The notes beneath the pieces were generated by a model, which was given only the letters and a program-made list of their open reading frames with translations, was not told the DNA's origin and did no database searches. Positions 1-9,613 of a stretch of DNA of 64,000 bases are shown here, piece by piece (within the stretch, counting starts at the first letter, position 1; every line of letters begins with the position of its first letter). The DNA is from Aeromonas bivalvium. Lineage in GTDB: Bacteria > Pseudomonadota > Gammaproteobacteria > Enterobacterales > Aeromonadaceae. The translations under genes were made by a program, and so were the position numbers. Where the stretch lies: the NCBI RefSeq assembly GCF_000819765.1, contig NZ_CDBT01000010.1, positions 97,625 through 161,624 on the forward strand. Direction: 5' to 3'.

Positions 1-272
1 GGCAGGCCATTGTCCTGCAGCTCGGTACTGACCGGAATATGATCCCGGGTCAGGGCCGACACCGCCAGCTCCCCCAACAGGGTGACATCCATCACCTTGT
101 GGGCCGCCACCCCCAATTGCGTGGCGAGGGCCCGGGCCGTCGCGATTTCGGCCAGATGACGCTGACCATAATCGAAGGTGATGGCGTGCACCTCATCATA
201 TTGGGCCTGGGCCTGCACCAGACAGGTGGTGCTGTCCTGGCCGCCACTGAACACGACAACTGCTTTTCTCAC
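1..272 (-). CDS. queC: 7-cyano-7-deazaguanine synthase (N-terminal part)
   Basis: Converts 7-carboxy-7-deazaguanine to preQ0 with ATP and ammonia, in the cytoplasmic pathway to queuosine in tRNA. The visible N-terminus has the PP-loop ATP-binding signature SGGQDSTT and continues through FDYGQRH, which is typical of QueC. The start is a GTG at 270-272, with AGAGGA eight bases upstream as ribosome binding site. About 90 residues are inside the window; the rest of the gene, including the zinc-binding cysteines near the C-terminus, lies beyond the left edge. It is transcribed away from the DTW gene on the same strand, 13 bases after that gene's stop. Confidence 0.93.
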   Translation of the reverse strand, partial: MRKAVVVFSGGQDSTTCLVQAQAQYDEVHAITFDYGQRHLAEIATARALATQLGVAAHKVMDVTLLGELAVSALTRDHIPVSTELQDNGL

Positions 273-285
273 TGGATAGATCCTC

Positions 286-909
286 TTAGGGGCGCCGCGA
301 CTCTGGCGTGCGCGTCGAATAGGAGAGCCACTGCTCGTTGAGACGATGGAAGAGGCTCAGCAAGGGGGCGTATCTGACGGCGTCGCCCTCCCATTGCGAT
401 AACAGATGATAGCCCGCCTCCAGGGTCGAGAGCGCCGTGGAGAAGGGCTTCTTGCGGATGAGGTACTGCCCCTCGGCCGTGGCGAGGGAGAGCCTTGGCA
501 GGGCGGCGAGCGCCGGATTGAGGCGCAGCATCTTGTAGGCCTTGCGCCAGGTGCCGTCGAGCAGCACGAAGCAGGGCGGCGCCTCTGCATCATCGGGCAG
601 ACTGGCGCGCAGGCTGGCGAGCGACTGTGCCTGCTCATCTGGCCAAAGCAGATAGCAGCGCCGCTGTGCCAGCCAGCGGGCCAGTACGGCGTCTTCGCGA
701 AAGTCCTCCCCGACCCGGATCTCGACATGGGCCAGGCTGGCTGCCAGCAGGGCCGCCGTTCCCTTGGGATGACCCACTTCGCCTGGATGTTGCAAGATGA
801 GCAGGGGCACCCGATTGATAACGGGGTGAATATATTCACATAGACAGGCTTTGAGGGCGCGGGTACAGCGTGTACAGTAGCGACTGTCTTGATCGTTGGG
901 TTGTTTCAT
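286..909 (-). CDS. DTW-domain tRNA-uridine aminocarboxypropyltransferase
   Basis: DTW proteins, such as E. coli TapT, transfer a 3-amino-3-carboxypropyl group from S-adenosylmethionine to a tRNA uridine (acp3U). The 207-residue product has the N-terminal cysteine cluster C12, C15, C22, C24 (probable zinc site) and the family motif DGTW at residues 118-121, followed by RKAYKM. The frame stays open far upstream, but the ATG at 907-909 is the first start that does not cut deeply into the divergent gene. This ATG and the rhombosortase ATG share one CATG. No strong ribosome binding site is seen. The exact tRNA target is inferred from the family only. Confidence 0.85.
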   Translation of the reverse strand: MKQPNDQDSRYCTRCTRALKACLCEYIHPVINRVPLLILQHPGEVGHPKGTAALLAASLAHVEIRVGEDFREDAVLARWLAQRRCYLLWPDEQAQSLASLRASLPDDAEAPPCFVLLDGTWRKAYKMLRLNPALAALPRLSLATAEGQYLIRKKPFSTALSTLEAGYHLLSQWEGDAVRYAPLLSLFHRLNEQWLSYSTRTPESRRP

Positions 910-1486
910 GTCGTCAGTCACATCCGGGCTATTCTGGCTTATCACGCTCTCACTCGCCTGCCTGATCCTCTTCTTCACAGTGCCAAATGACCTCATCTCC
1001 TTCAACCGGGTCCTGATTGACCAGGGAGAAGGGTGGCGCATCATAACAGGCAATCTGGCTCACACCAATCTGTGGCACCTGCTGCTCAATCTCTCGGGCC
1101 TGCTGGTACTCTACGCCCTGTTCTGCGATTACCTGCAGGATTGGGGCTTCCCGCTCCTGCTGGCACTGCTCGCCATCGCAGTCGGCCTCGGCATCTGGTA
1201 CTACTATCCGCACACCCAGTGGTACATGGGTCTCTCCGGCGTGCTGCACGGTCTCTTCGTCTGGGGCGCCATGGCGGATATCCGCCACCGCCGCCATTCC
1301 GGCTGGCTCATGTTGCTGGGGATTGCCATCAAGTTGTGGCTGGATCACTACACGGGGGGAGACAGCCCGGCCGCCATGCTGATCGGAGCCAGGGTTCACA
1401 CGGGATCGCACCTGATTGGGGCGGGAGCAGGCCTGGTGCTCGGCCTGCTCACCGTTGTCATCAGCGGTTGGCGAGTTCGTCGTTGA
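908..1486 (+). CDS. rrtA: Rhombosortase (rhomboid-family intramembrane protease)
   Basis: Rhombosortases are small rhomboid proteases that process proteins with a C-terminal GlyGly-CTERM signal, many of them type II secretion substrates. The 192-residue product is almost entirely hydrophobic segments. It carries the serine motif GLSG at residues 108-111, then HG, and the second-helix histidine in VHTGSH near residues 163-168, followed by a GAGAGLVLG membrane segment. It is much shorter than a housekeeping GlpG, which fits the rhombosortase class. The start at 908 is chosen over a TTG at 896. The 3' end overlaps the convergent pyrF by 26 bases. No GlyGly-CTERM substrate was recognised in this window. 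Confidence 0.82.
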   Translation: MSSVTSGLFWLITLSLACLILFFTVPNDLISFNRVLIDQGEGWRIITGNLAHTNLWHLLLNLSGLLVLYALFCDYLQDWGFPLLLALLAIAVGLGIWYYYPHTQWYMGLSGVLHGLFVWGAMADIRHRRHSGWLMLLGIAIKLWLDHYTGGDSPAAMLIGARVHTGSHLIGAGAGLVLGLLTVVISGWRVRR

Positions 1487-2162
1487 TTTCGCCAAGGGTC
1501 AGGGCCGGATCGGTCGCCTGGGTGATCGGACGACCAATGACCAGGTAATCGGCTCCCGCCGCCACCGCTTCGCTCGGAGTCATGACCCGGCGCTGATCGC
1601 CCTGGGCGGCGCCGGTCGGGCGGATCCCCGGGGTCACCAGCAAGAAAGCCTCCCCCAGCGCCCCCTTGAGCTCGCTCGCCTCGTTGGCGGAGCAGACCAC
1701 ACCGTCAAGTCCGGCATCCTTGGTCAGTCGGGCCAGACGCAGCACCTGCTCGGCCGGGCTGATATCCAGGCCGATCCCGGACAGATCCCCTTGCTCCATG
1801 CTGGTCAGCACTGTCACCCCGATGAGCAGCGGCGCCTTGTCACCATAAGGCAGCAGCGCCTCCCTGGCGGCCCGCATCATCCGCTCACCGCCACTGGCAT
1901 GCACGTTTACCATCCAGACCCCCAGCTCGGCACTCGCCGCCACCGCCTTGGCAACCGTATTGGGGATGTCGTGGAATTTCAGATCCAGGAAGACATCGAA
2001 GCCCTTGGCCACCAGCTGGCGCACGAACTGGGGACCAAACAGGGTGAACATCTCCTTCCCGACCTTGAGGCGGCACTGGGAGGGGGAGACCCGGTCCACG
2101 AAGGCCAGGGCATCGGCTTCACGCTGGTAATCGAGCGCGACCAAGACTTTGGGATCTAACAT
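1461..2162 (-). CDS. pyrF: Orotidine 5'-phosphate decarboxylase
   Basis: Catalyses the last step of UMP synthesis, decarboxylating OMP. The 233-residue protein begins [12 protein letters not shown] and holds the catalytic signature [12 protein letters not shown] (Asp-Lys-x-x-Asp type) near residues 61-72, with the phosphate-binding TPGIRP and VIGRPIT segments near the C-terminus. The length is typical. It is the last gene of a minus-strand run lapA-lapB-pyrF; only 15 bases separate it from lapB, so co-transcription is likely, as in E. coli. Its 3' end runs 26 bases into the rhombosortase gene on the opposite strand. Confidence 0.98.
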   Translation of the reverse strand: MLDPKVLVALDYQREADALAFVDRVSPSQCRLKVGKEMFTLFGPQFVRQLVAKGFDVFLDLKFHDIPNTVAKAVAASAELGVWMVNVHASGGERMMRAAREALLPYGDKAPLLIGVTVLTSMEQGDLSGIGLDISPAEQVLRLARLTKDAGLDGVVCSANEASELKGALGEAFLLVTPGIRPTGAAQGDQRRVMTPSEAVAAGADYLVIGRPITQATDPALTLGEINDELANR

Positions 2163-2177
2163 CTCTCTTCCTATAGG

Positions 2178-3344
2178 TTATTCACCGTCCAGACCACGGA
2201 TCGGCTTGATGGATCCCCACTGTCGACAGGAGGGGCATTGCCAGAACAGAGAGTGCGTGGCAAAGCCGCACTGACGACACTTGTGGGTGGATTTTATCTT
2301 GATCTGTTCACCAACCAGCTGCTGCAGCAGCTCCAGGCTCTCCTTGGCCGGGCCAGGCTCGGCACTGGCGAGCTGGAAGCCCACCAGCTGGTAGAACCCC
2401 TTCATCGAGGGGTGGCGACGCAGCTGGCGCAACACCAGGGTTCTGGCCTGGCTCAGACCGTCGCGCTCCTCCACCAGCCTGGCCAGCGCCAGGGTCACAC
2501 TCACCCCCGCATTCCCCTCCACCGCCTTCTCAAGCAGCGGGATCAGCTCCTGGCTGCGACCCAGCGCTTGATAGCACTGGTCCAGCAGCGGCATGGCCTC
2601 GGAGGCAAAATCGATATCCTGTTCGAATACCCGCAGCAGCTCACGGCTCGCTTGCAGATACTCCCCTTGTGCCATCGCCAGGGTTGCCAGACGCAAGGAC
2701 GCACGGGCACAGCTGGGATTGACCCCCAGCGCCTTCTTGAGGCGAGTCAGGGCCTCTGCCTCGTTGCCGTCCATCAGGGCCAACTCGGCCAGCTCGCAGT
2801 GAAAGTGTGAGATGGGCTCGGCCAGCTTCTTGCCGGGGAATTTTTGCAGGCGCTGAGCCACCAGGATGGCTTGCTGCCAATCACGCAGCTGTTGATGAAT
2901 GATCAGCAACTGGGTCAGCGCCGTCTCCTCGAAATCCGCATCTTCGCAGAGCTCGACCCAAATGGCCTCGGCCCGATCGAGCAGACCGGCCGCCAGAAAA
3001 TCCCGCGCCAGCTCCTGCAGGGCCAGCTGGCGTTGCTCTCGGGTCAGCTCACGGCTGACCAGATTCTGATGGATCTTGATGGCACGGTCGACTTCGCCAC
3101 GCTGGCGAAACAGATTGCCGAGGGAGAGGTGAGTTTCAATCGTATCGCTGTCAACTTCGAGCAGCTGGATGAAGAGATCGACGGCCTTATCAGACTCGTC
3201 GGAGAGCAAATAGTTGAGCCCCGCCACGTACTGGCGGGAAAACTGATTGCTCTGTTTCTGGGTGTCCTGGCGAACACTCCTGCGCCCCATGTACCAGCCA
3301 TAACCAGCGGCGATGGGCAACAGCAGGAAAAGCAGTTCAAGCAT
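2178..3344 (-). CDS. lapB: Lipopolysaccharide assembly protein B
   Basis: LapB (YciM) is an inner-membrane-anchored TPR protein that links lipopolysaccharide synthesis to export and controls LpxC turnover by FtsH. The 388-residue product has one N-terminal membrane segment (residues 1-17), GRRSVR just inside, a long array of TPR helices, and a C-terminal rubredoxin-like zinc domain with CRQCGF and CPSCRQWGS (both CxxC pairs intact). The start at 3344 follows the lapA stop by nine bases, and the AAGGA in the end of lapA probably serves as its ribosome binding site. Confidence 0.96.
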   Translation of the reverse strand: MLELLFLLLPIAAGYGWYMGRRSVRQDTQKQSNQFSRQYVAGLNYLLSDESDKAVDLFIQLLEVDSDTIETHLSLGNLFRQRGEVDRAIKIHQNLVSRELTREQRQLALQELARDFLAAGLLDRAEAIWVELCEDADFEETALTQLLIIHQQLRDWQQAILVAQRLQKFPGKKLAEPISHFHCELAELALMDGNEAEALTRLKKALGVNPSCARASLRLATLAMAQGEYLQASRELLRVFEQDIDFASEAMPLLDQCYQALGRSQELIPLLEKAVEGNAGVSVTLALARLVEERDGLSQARTLVLRQLRRHPSMKGFYQLVGFQLASAEPGPAKESLELLQQLVGEQIKIKSTHKCRQCGFATHSLFWQCPSCRQWGSIKPIRGLDGE

Positions 3345-3353
3345 GGAGGAACG

Positions 3354-3650
3354 TTATTCCTTACCGGACTCCTTGTCCGATGCTGTGGCCAATTCCAGCT
3401 GGCGGGATTGCCGGCGCACGGTGCGATTCAGTGTACGATTTTGCAGCTTGATCCGCAGATAGAGCAGGCCGAATACCAGCCAGCCGAGGAGGAAACCCGT
3501 ACCGAAGAAGAGACCCAGCAGCAGGGAGAGCGAGAACTCGCCTTGGGCAATCAAATAGTTGAATTGCACCAGCTGACCATTTTGTGATCCGAGGGCCAGG
3601 GTGAAGATAAAGACCAGTACCAGAGGGATAAGAGCCAAGACACGCTTCAT
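3354..3650 (-). CDS. lapA: Lipopolysaccharide assembly protein A
   Basis: LapA (YciS) is the small membrane partner of LapB in lipopolysaccharide quality control. The 98-residue product shows two hydrophobic segments (about residues 3-20 and 38-62) separated by a short polar loop, followed by a basic cytoplasmic tail rich in arginine (RTVRRQSRQLE), the usual family layout. It sits directly upstream of lapB and downstream of ihfB on the same strand, with an ihfB terminator in between, so a promoter may lie in the 120-base gap before it. Confidence 0.93.
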   Translation of the reverse strand: MKRVLALIPLVLVFIFTLALGSQNGQLVQFNYLIAQGEFSLSLLLGLFFGTGFLLGWLVFGLLYLRIKLQNRTLNRTVRRQSRQLELATASDKESGKE

Positions 3651-3773
3651 GGGATCTTCCTGTCAGTATCGAAGAGACCCAGTGATTATCCTTAAAATCA
3701 GCCACAGACTCTAGAGAGAAAGGGAAAAGACTTTCAGAAACAGGCTAATTGATGCAATAGGGCGAGCAAAAAC

Positions 3774-3800
3774 AAAAAAGGCATACTCAGGTATGCCGTT
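3774..3800 (-). terminator. Rho-independent terminator after ihfB
   Basis: The inverted repeat GGCATAC-tcag-GTATGCC forms a 7-bp stem, and on the minus strand it is followed by six T. It lies eight bases past the ihfB stop codon, so it should end ihfB transcription before lapA. Confidence 0.85.
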
Positions 3801-3807
3801 TTCTGCA

Positions 3808-4092
3808 TTATTCAGCGAGATTGACACGCTCTCGCAATTCCTTGCCTGGTTTGAAGTGCGGCACATATTTGCCCGTCAGCTCCACTTTATCGCCAGTCTT
3901 GGGATTACGGCCTACGCGGGGTGCGCGATAGTGCAGAGAAAAGCTGCCAAAACCGCGAATTTCAATCCGATCGCCGTTTTGCAGAGTCGATGCCATCTGC
4001 TCAAGGATCTCCTTGATGGCGGCCTCAACATCCTTGGCCGGCATATGCATGCGGCTCGCAGCCAATTGTTCGATGAGATCTGATTTGGTCAT
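3808..4092 (-). CDS. ihfB: Integration host factor beta subunit
   Basis: One half of the IHF heterodimer, which binds specific DNA sites in the minor groove and bends them sharply. The 94-residue product starts [11 protein letters not shown] and has the DNA-binding arm [15 protein letters not shown] with the intercalating proline, as in E. coli HimD. An in-frame start lies 13 codons upstream, but the internal ATG at 4092 gives the standard family length. It follows rpsA on the same strand, with a terminator between them, as in E. coli. Confidence 0.98.
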   Translation of the reverse strand: MTKSDLIEQLAASRMHMPAKDVEAAIKEILEQMASTLQNGDRIEIRGFGSFSLHYRAPRVGRNPKTGDKVELTGKYVPHFKPGKELRERVNLAE

Positions 4093-4142
4093 AAGGTTAA
4101 ATCTCCTTCCCCGATCACATGCAATATTCATTTTGCCAGGAT

Positions 4143-4170
4143 AAAAAAGGGCGGCGTGAAGCCGCCCTTT
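4143..4170 (-). terminator. Rho-independent terminator after rpsA
   Basis: The repeat GGGCGGC-gtga-aGCCGCCC is followed on the minus strand by six T. It is positioned 15 bases after the rpsA stop codon, between rpsA and ihfB. Confidence 0.88.
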
Positions 4171-4184
4171 TCTTGCATCAAGGA

Positions 4185-5855
4185 TTACTCACCCTTGGCG
4201 GCTTTGAACGCTTCAGCCATGGCATTGCTGAACACAACTTCTTCTTGCTGGTTCAGAGAATCGATAGCAACACGCTCGTCAGCTTCGTCCTTGGCACGGA
4301 CAGACAGGCTTACGGTGCGGTTCTTACGATCAACGCCCATGAACTTGGCTTCAACTTCGTCACCAACAGACAGCACCAGAGTGGCGTCTTCTACGCGGTC
4401 ACGGGCAGCATCGGAGGCACGCAGGTAGCCTTCAACACCGTCAGCCAGTTCGATCACGGCACCTTTGGCATCAACCTCGGTAACCTTACCCTTCACGATA
4501 GCACCTTTCTTGTTGTCAGACAGGTACTTGTTGAACGGGTCTTCTTCGATCTGCTTGACGCCCAGGGAGATGCGCTCACGCTCCGGATCCACTTGCAGAA
4601 CAACGGCTTCGATCTCGTCGCCTTTCTTGAATTCACGCACGGCTTCTTCGCCCTGGTTGTTCCAGGAGATGTCAGACAGGTGAACCAGGCCGTCGATGCC
4701 GCCATCCAGACCGATGAAGATACCGAAGTCGGTGATGGACTTGATCTTGCCGGAAACACGGTCGCCTTTGGCGTGAGTTTCGGCAAACAGCTGCCACGGG
4801 TTGGATTTGCACTGCTTCAGACCCAGGGAGATACGACGACGCTCTTCGTCGATGTCCAGGACCATGACATCTACCAGGTCGCCAACGTTGACAACTTTGG
4901 ACGGGTGGATGTTCTTGTTGGTCCAATCCATCTCGGAAACGTGTACCAGGCCTTCAACGCCTTCTTCGATTTCAACGAAGCAGCCGTAGTCGGTCAGGTT
5001 GGTCACGCGGCCAGACAGACGGGTGGTCTCCGGGTAACGCTTGGCGATAGCAACCCAGGGATCTTCGCCCAGCTGCTTCAGACCCAGGGATACACGGGTA
5101 CGCTCGCGGTCGAACTTCAGTACCTTGACGGAGATCTCGTCGCCAACGTTGACGATTTCGGAAGGATGCTTGACACGCTTCCACGCCATGTCGGTGATGT
5201 GCAGCAGGCCGTCAACACCGCCCAGATCTACGAATGCACCGTAGTCGGTCAGGTTCTTGACGATACCCTTAACTTCTTGACCTTCTTGCAGGTTAGCCAG
5301 CAGGCTTTCACGCTCGGAGGTGTTCTCGGTCTCGATCACGGCGCGACGGGAAACAACAACGTTGTTGCGCTTCTGGTCCAGCTTGATGACCTTGAATTCG
5401 AGTTCTTTGTTTTCCAGGTGAGCGGTGTCACGGATCGGACGCACGTCAACCAGAGAACCCGGCAGGAAGGCACGGATGCCATTCAGTTCAACGGTGAAAC
5501 CACCCTTGACCTTGCCGTTGATGATACCGATAACGGTAGCTTGCTCTTCGTAAGCCTTTTCAAGCTGCAGCCAGGCTTCGTGGCGCTTGGCTTTTTCGCG
5601 GGACAGCTTGGTTTCGCCGAAACCATCTTCGATAGAGTCCAGAGCTACGTCGACAGTGTCACCTACGTTGATTTCCAGCTCGCCCAGGGCGTTCTTGAAT
5701 TCTTCGGCAGGAATGGCAGACTCGGATTTCAGGCCGGCGTCAACCAGAACGAAACCGTTCTCGATGGCAACGACGGTACCCTTGACGATGGAACCTTGAC
5801 GGGTTTCAACGGAGTTCAGGGACTCTTCAAAGAGTTGAGCAAAAGATTCGATCAT
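4185..5855 (-). CDS. rpsA: 30S ribosomal protein S1
   Basis: S1 is the RNA-binding ribosomal protein that brings structured or Shine-Dalgarno-poor mRNAs to the 30S subunit. The 556-residue product contains six S1 repeats; the later ones are marked by recurring [27 protein letters not shown] and RISLGLKQ segments. The start at 5855 ([12 protein letters not shown]) matches E. coli S1; a longer open frame upstream to 5927 would add 24 residues without family support. The bases before this ATG hold no clear Shine-Dalgarno sequence, as is known for autoregulated rpsA of enterobacteria. cmk lies 93 bases upstream. Confidence 0.98.
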   Translation of the reverse strand: MIESFAQLFEESLNSVETRQGSIVKGTVVAIENGFVLVDAGLKSESAIPAEEFKNALGELEINVGDTVDVALDSIEDGFGETKLSREKAKRHEAWLQLEKAYEEQATVIGIINGKVKGGFTVELNGIRAFLPGSLVDVRPIRDTAHLENKELEFKVIKLDQKRNNVVVSRRAVIETENTSERESLLANLQEGQEVKGIVKNLTDYGAFVDLGGVDGLLHITDMAWKRVKHPSEIVNVGDEISVKVLKFDRERTRVSLGLKQLGEDPWVAIAKRYPETTRLSGRVTNLTDYGCFVEIEEGVEGLVHVSEMDWTNKNIHPSKVVNVGDLVDVMVLDIDEERRRISLGLKQCKSNPWQLFAETHAKGDRVSGKIKSITDFGIFIGLDGGIDGLVHLSDISWNNQGEEAVREFKKGDEIEAVVLQVDPERERISLGVKQIEEDPFNKYLSDNKKGAIVKGKVTEVDAKGAVIELADGVEGYLRASDAARDRVEDATLVLSVGDEVEAKFMGVDRKNRTVSLSVRAKDEADERVAIDSLNQQEEVVFSNAMAEAFKAAKGE

Positions 5856-5948
5856 TGTTTGTGTCACAAATGAAACATCCACTAGCAATCCGGCACCAGC
5901 GGGGCTGTTTGAAATAATCTGCTCCATCCTTGGCGCAGACGACCGATG

Positions 5949-6641
5949 TCAGCGCGAGCCAACACCATTGAGTTGTTGCTTCGCATAGGATAGTACCGTT
6001 GCCAGCACTTCATCTATGGTCAGCGCGGTGGAGTCCACCACCAGGGCATCTTCGGCCGGTTTCAAGGGGGCAACGGCACGATTGCGATCGCGATCGTCAC
6101 GCTCCTGGATCTCGGTCAAAAGACGCTCAAAGTTAACATCAAAGCCCTTATCTTGCAACTGCTTATAGCGGCGCTGTGCCCGCTCCTCGGCGCTGGCGTC
6201 AAGGAAAATTTTGATCTCGGCATCGGGGAAAACCACTGTGCCCATGTCGCGGCCATCGGCGATGAGACCCGGGGTCTGGCGAAACGCGCGCTGACGGCGC
6301 AGCAGGGCCTCGCGCACACGGGGGAAGACGGCGACCTTGCTGGCGGCATCGCTCACATCCTGGGAGCGGATGGTACGGGAGACATCTTCCCCTTCAAGCA
6401 CCACCTTGACCTGTTCGCTGTCGACCTGGAACTGCACATCCAGATTGGCGGCCAGGGGCACCAGGGCCGCTTCGGAATCGAGCTCCACATCATGGTGCAA
6501 CGCAGCCAGGGCCAGCACCCGGTAGATGGCGCCGGAATCGAGCAGGTGCCAACCCAGCTCTGCGGCCAGCAGCTGGCACAAGGTGCCTTTACCGGCACCA
6601 CTCGGGCCATCAATTGTCATCACGGGGGCCATATGGGGCAT
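5949..6641 (-). CDS. cmk: Cytidylate kinase
   Basis: Phosphorylates CMP and dCMP to the diphosphates using ATP. The product (230 residues from the chosen start) has the P-loop GPSGAGKGT near its N-terminus, the nucleotide-binding [13 protein letters not shown] segment, and [14 protein letters not shown] near the C-terminus, all diagnostic of bacterial Cmk. The frame is open about 100 codons further upstream, but GGAG lies eight bases before the ATG at 6641, which gives the usual length. It precedes rpsA in the same orientation, a conserved pair. Confidence 0.97.
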   Translation of the reverse strand: MPHMAPVMTIDGPSGAGKGTLCQLLAAELGWHLLDSGAIYRVLALAALHHDVELDSEAALVPLAANLDVQFQVDSEQVKVVLEGEDVSRTIRSQDVSDAASKVAVFPRVREALLRRQRAFRQTPGLIADGRDMGTVVFPDAEIKIFLDASAEERAQRRYKQLQDKGFDVNFERLLTEIQERDDRDRNRAVAPLKPAEDALVVDSTALTIDEVLATVLSYAKQQLNGVGSR

Positions 6642-6894
6642 AAAATATCTCCTGCACTTGATGTTGCGCATCATCCCGATGGGATGAGGTAATGGCCGCA
6701 GAGTATACCCAAATGTGCCAAGCCTGGCAGTCGTCACCGCACAGTTCCGTACAAAAGCCGTCGTGAGTGGTTCTTTTGCGTACAGCCCCCCGCCCACCAT
6801 GGCGCCGAGCATGACGGGTTCTGATGGTCGCAGAGGCCGAGGCGCGCTAAACTGGCCCCCTTTTTTCGAGTCCTTGTCGTTAAGGAGTACCCCC

Positions 6895-7488
6895 ATGAGT
6901 AGCATTACTCTCGTGGCCAAGTCCCAGTTGCCGACCCCCTGGGGCACCTTTACCTTGGTCGGTTTTCAGGAAGTTGGCACGGGGAAAGACCACGCAGCCC
7001 TGGTCATGGGCGATGTCAGCGGGGATGAGCCCGTCCTCGGCCGCATTCATTCCGAGTGTCTCACCGGCGATGCCCTGTTCAGCTTGCGTTGCGACTGTGG
7101 TTTCCAACTGCAGGCCGCCCTGCAGCACATCGCCGCCGCCGGGCGCGGCGTCTTGCTGTATGTCCGTCAAGAGGGGCGCGGAATAGGCCTGCTCAACAAG
7201 ATCCGGGCCTATCACCTGCAGGATCAGGGCGCCGACACCGTCGAGGCCAACGTGGCGCTGGGCTTTGCCGCCGACATGCGCGATTACACCATCTGCGCCG
7301 ACATGCTCAAGGCGCTCGACATCAAGAGCCTGCGCCTGATGACCAACAACCCGCGCAAGGTCAAGGCGATGGAGAGTTTCGGCATCCCGGTGGCCGAGCG
7401 GGTACCCCTGCAGGAAGGGCGCAACCCCCACAACGAGTTCTATCTCTCCACCAAGGCGAGCAAGCTCGACCATATGCTGAAGAAATGA
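6895..7488 (+). CDS. ribA: GTP cyclohydrolase II
   Basis: Opens GTP to the first committed intermediate of riboflavin synthesis, releasing formate and pyrophosphate. The 197-residue product has the zinc-binding cysteines in [18 protein letters not shown], the catalytic RQEGRGIGL, and the GTP-binding [14 protein letters not shown] lies eight bases before the ATG at 6895, which decides the start over an in-frame upstream one at 6715. The gene stands alone, not in a rib operon, and faces cysB across a shared terminator. Confidence 0.97.
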   Translation: MSSITLVAKSQLPTPWGTFTLVGFQEVGTGKDHAALVMGDVSGDEPVLGRIHSECLTGDALFSLRCDCGFQLQAALQHIAAAGRGVLLYVRQEGRGIGLLNKIRAYHLQDQGADTVEANVALGFAADMRDYTICADMLKALDIKSLRLMTNNPRKVKAMESFGIPVAERVPLQEGRNPHNEFYLSTKASKLDHMLKK

Positions 7489-7504
7489 GTCGGTTGCGCC
7501 CATG

Positions 7505-7533
7505 AAAAACGCCTCCCATCGGGAGGCGTTTTT
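7505..7533. terminator. Bidirectional terminator between ribA and cysB
   Basis: AAAAACGCCTCCC-atc-GGGAGGCGTTTTT is a long perfect inverted repeat with T tracts in both directions, placed between the converging ribA and cysB genes. Confidence 0.9.
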
Positions 7534-7602
7534 CGTTGTGGATGTACGGGGTTGCGTGTCGGTACCGTCCCCCGCATGCCATGGCGGCGGAGTCCCGCTT
7601 CC

Positions 7603-8604
<1,002 letters not shown>

Positions 8605-8628
8605 CTAATACTAACAAACTTTTAGTTA

Positions 8629-9525
8629 TTAGCCCTCGCTTCTTGCCGTTTCTGCCATGGGCTGCGCCAGCAGGAAATCCCGCAATGCCCGATTGGCCAA
8701 GGAGAGGGGATCGCCACGGCGCCAGGCGACGCACAGATCGAGAAAAATGGGCGGGTCGAACGGGATCCCCGCCAAGGCCTTGTCTTCTTCGACCACCATG
8801 CGCAGGAAGGTGCTGACCGCAAACCCCTGACGTACCACTGCCTTGAGCAGCGGGATGAGATTGCTCTCGAAGGCGATGGAGGGCTCGATGCCGAGCCCCT
8901 GGGCCAAGGTCTCCATGTGTTCCCTGTGATAGAAACCGCGGCGAAACACCGCCAGCTCCTGGCGAAAATACTCGGCCAGGGTGACCCGCTTCGCCCCGTA
9001 GAGGGGATGCTCCTCCCCCACCACCATCAGCATCTCTTCGCGCAGCAGCTGACCCCCTTCCAGGGCGGGGGGCAGGTCACTGGTGATCAGGATGGCCAAG
9101 TCCAGCTCTCCCGCCACCATGCGACTGAGCAGCTCCCGGGTGCCCGCCTCCTCGACCCGTATCTTCAGCCCCGGATACCTGTGCTTGAACGCCATCAGTA
9201 TGGGGGGGAAGTAGTAAGAGCCCATCATGTAGGGGATCCCGATCCGCACTTCCCCCCGCTCCAATCCCTTGAGCTCGGCCATCTCCGCCTCCGCCTGGTG
9301 CATCTGCAACAACAGTCGCTCGGCATGGCGACAGAGCACCTCCCCCTCCGGAGTGAGACGCACCGACTTGTCCTGGCGATCGAACAGGCGCAGCGCCAGC
9401 CCCTGCTCCAGCTTGGCGATGGCCATGCTGACCGCGGGCTGGGCCACATGGAGCTGCTGGGCGGCCCGGGTGAAGGAGCCTGTGTCCCGCACCGCCAGCA
9501 GATAGCCGAGTTGCTTTAGGTCCAT
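8629..9525 (-). CDS. LysR-family regulator, YnfL-like
   Basis: Transcription regulator of 298 residues with an N-terminal winged helix-turn-helix (MDLKQLGYLLAVRDTGSFTRAAQQLHVAQ...) and a periplasmic-binding-like effector domain. It is divergent from an MFS exporter with an 88-base gap, the same layout as ynfL-ynfM in E. coli. The likely role is control of that exporter and of itself. The effector is unknown. An inverted repeat GTTAT-N7-ATAAC in the gap fits a LysR operator. Confidence 0.75.
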   Translation of the reverse strand: MDLKQLGYLLAVRDTGSFTRAAQQLHVAQPAVSMAIAKLEQGLALRLFDRQDKSVRLTPEGEVLCRHAERLLLQMHQAEAEMAELKGLERGEVRIGIPYMMGSYYFPPILMAFKHRYPGLKIRVEEAGTRELLSRMVAGELDLAILITSDLPPALEGGQLLREEMLMVVGEEHPLYGAKRVTLAEYFRQELAVFRRGFYHREHMETLAQGLGIEPSIAFESNLIPLLKAVVRQGFAVSTFLRMVVEEDKALAGIPFDPPIFLDLCVAWRRGDPLSLANRALRDFLLAQPMAETARSEG

Positions 9526-9535
9526 ATCAATCCCA

Positions 9536-9552
9536 GTTATGAGTTGGATAAC
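9536..9552. promoter_or_regulatory. Candidate LysR-type operator
   Basis: GTTATGAGTTGGATAAC is a 5-bp inverted repeat with a 7-base spacer and contains the T-N11-A core of LysR boxes. It lies 11 bases before the LysR start codon and 62 before the MFS start, in an AT-rich stretch unlike the flanking genes. Assignment to this regulator is by position. Confidence 0.5.
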
Positions 9553-9613
9553 TTAAATATATTATATTTATGGGTATGGGCCCACTACCCTAGGGAAAAC
9601 CCTGGAGCATCCC

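Noticed and set aside
4119-5873. A 584-codon open frame on the plus strand
   Set aside because: It lies wholly antisense to rpsA, whose S1 repeats are certain; the frame reflects codon bias in GC-rich DNA.
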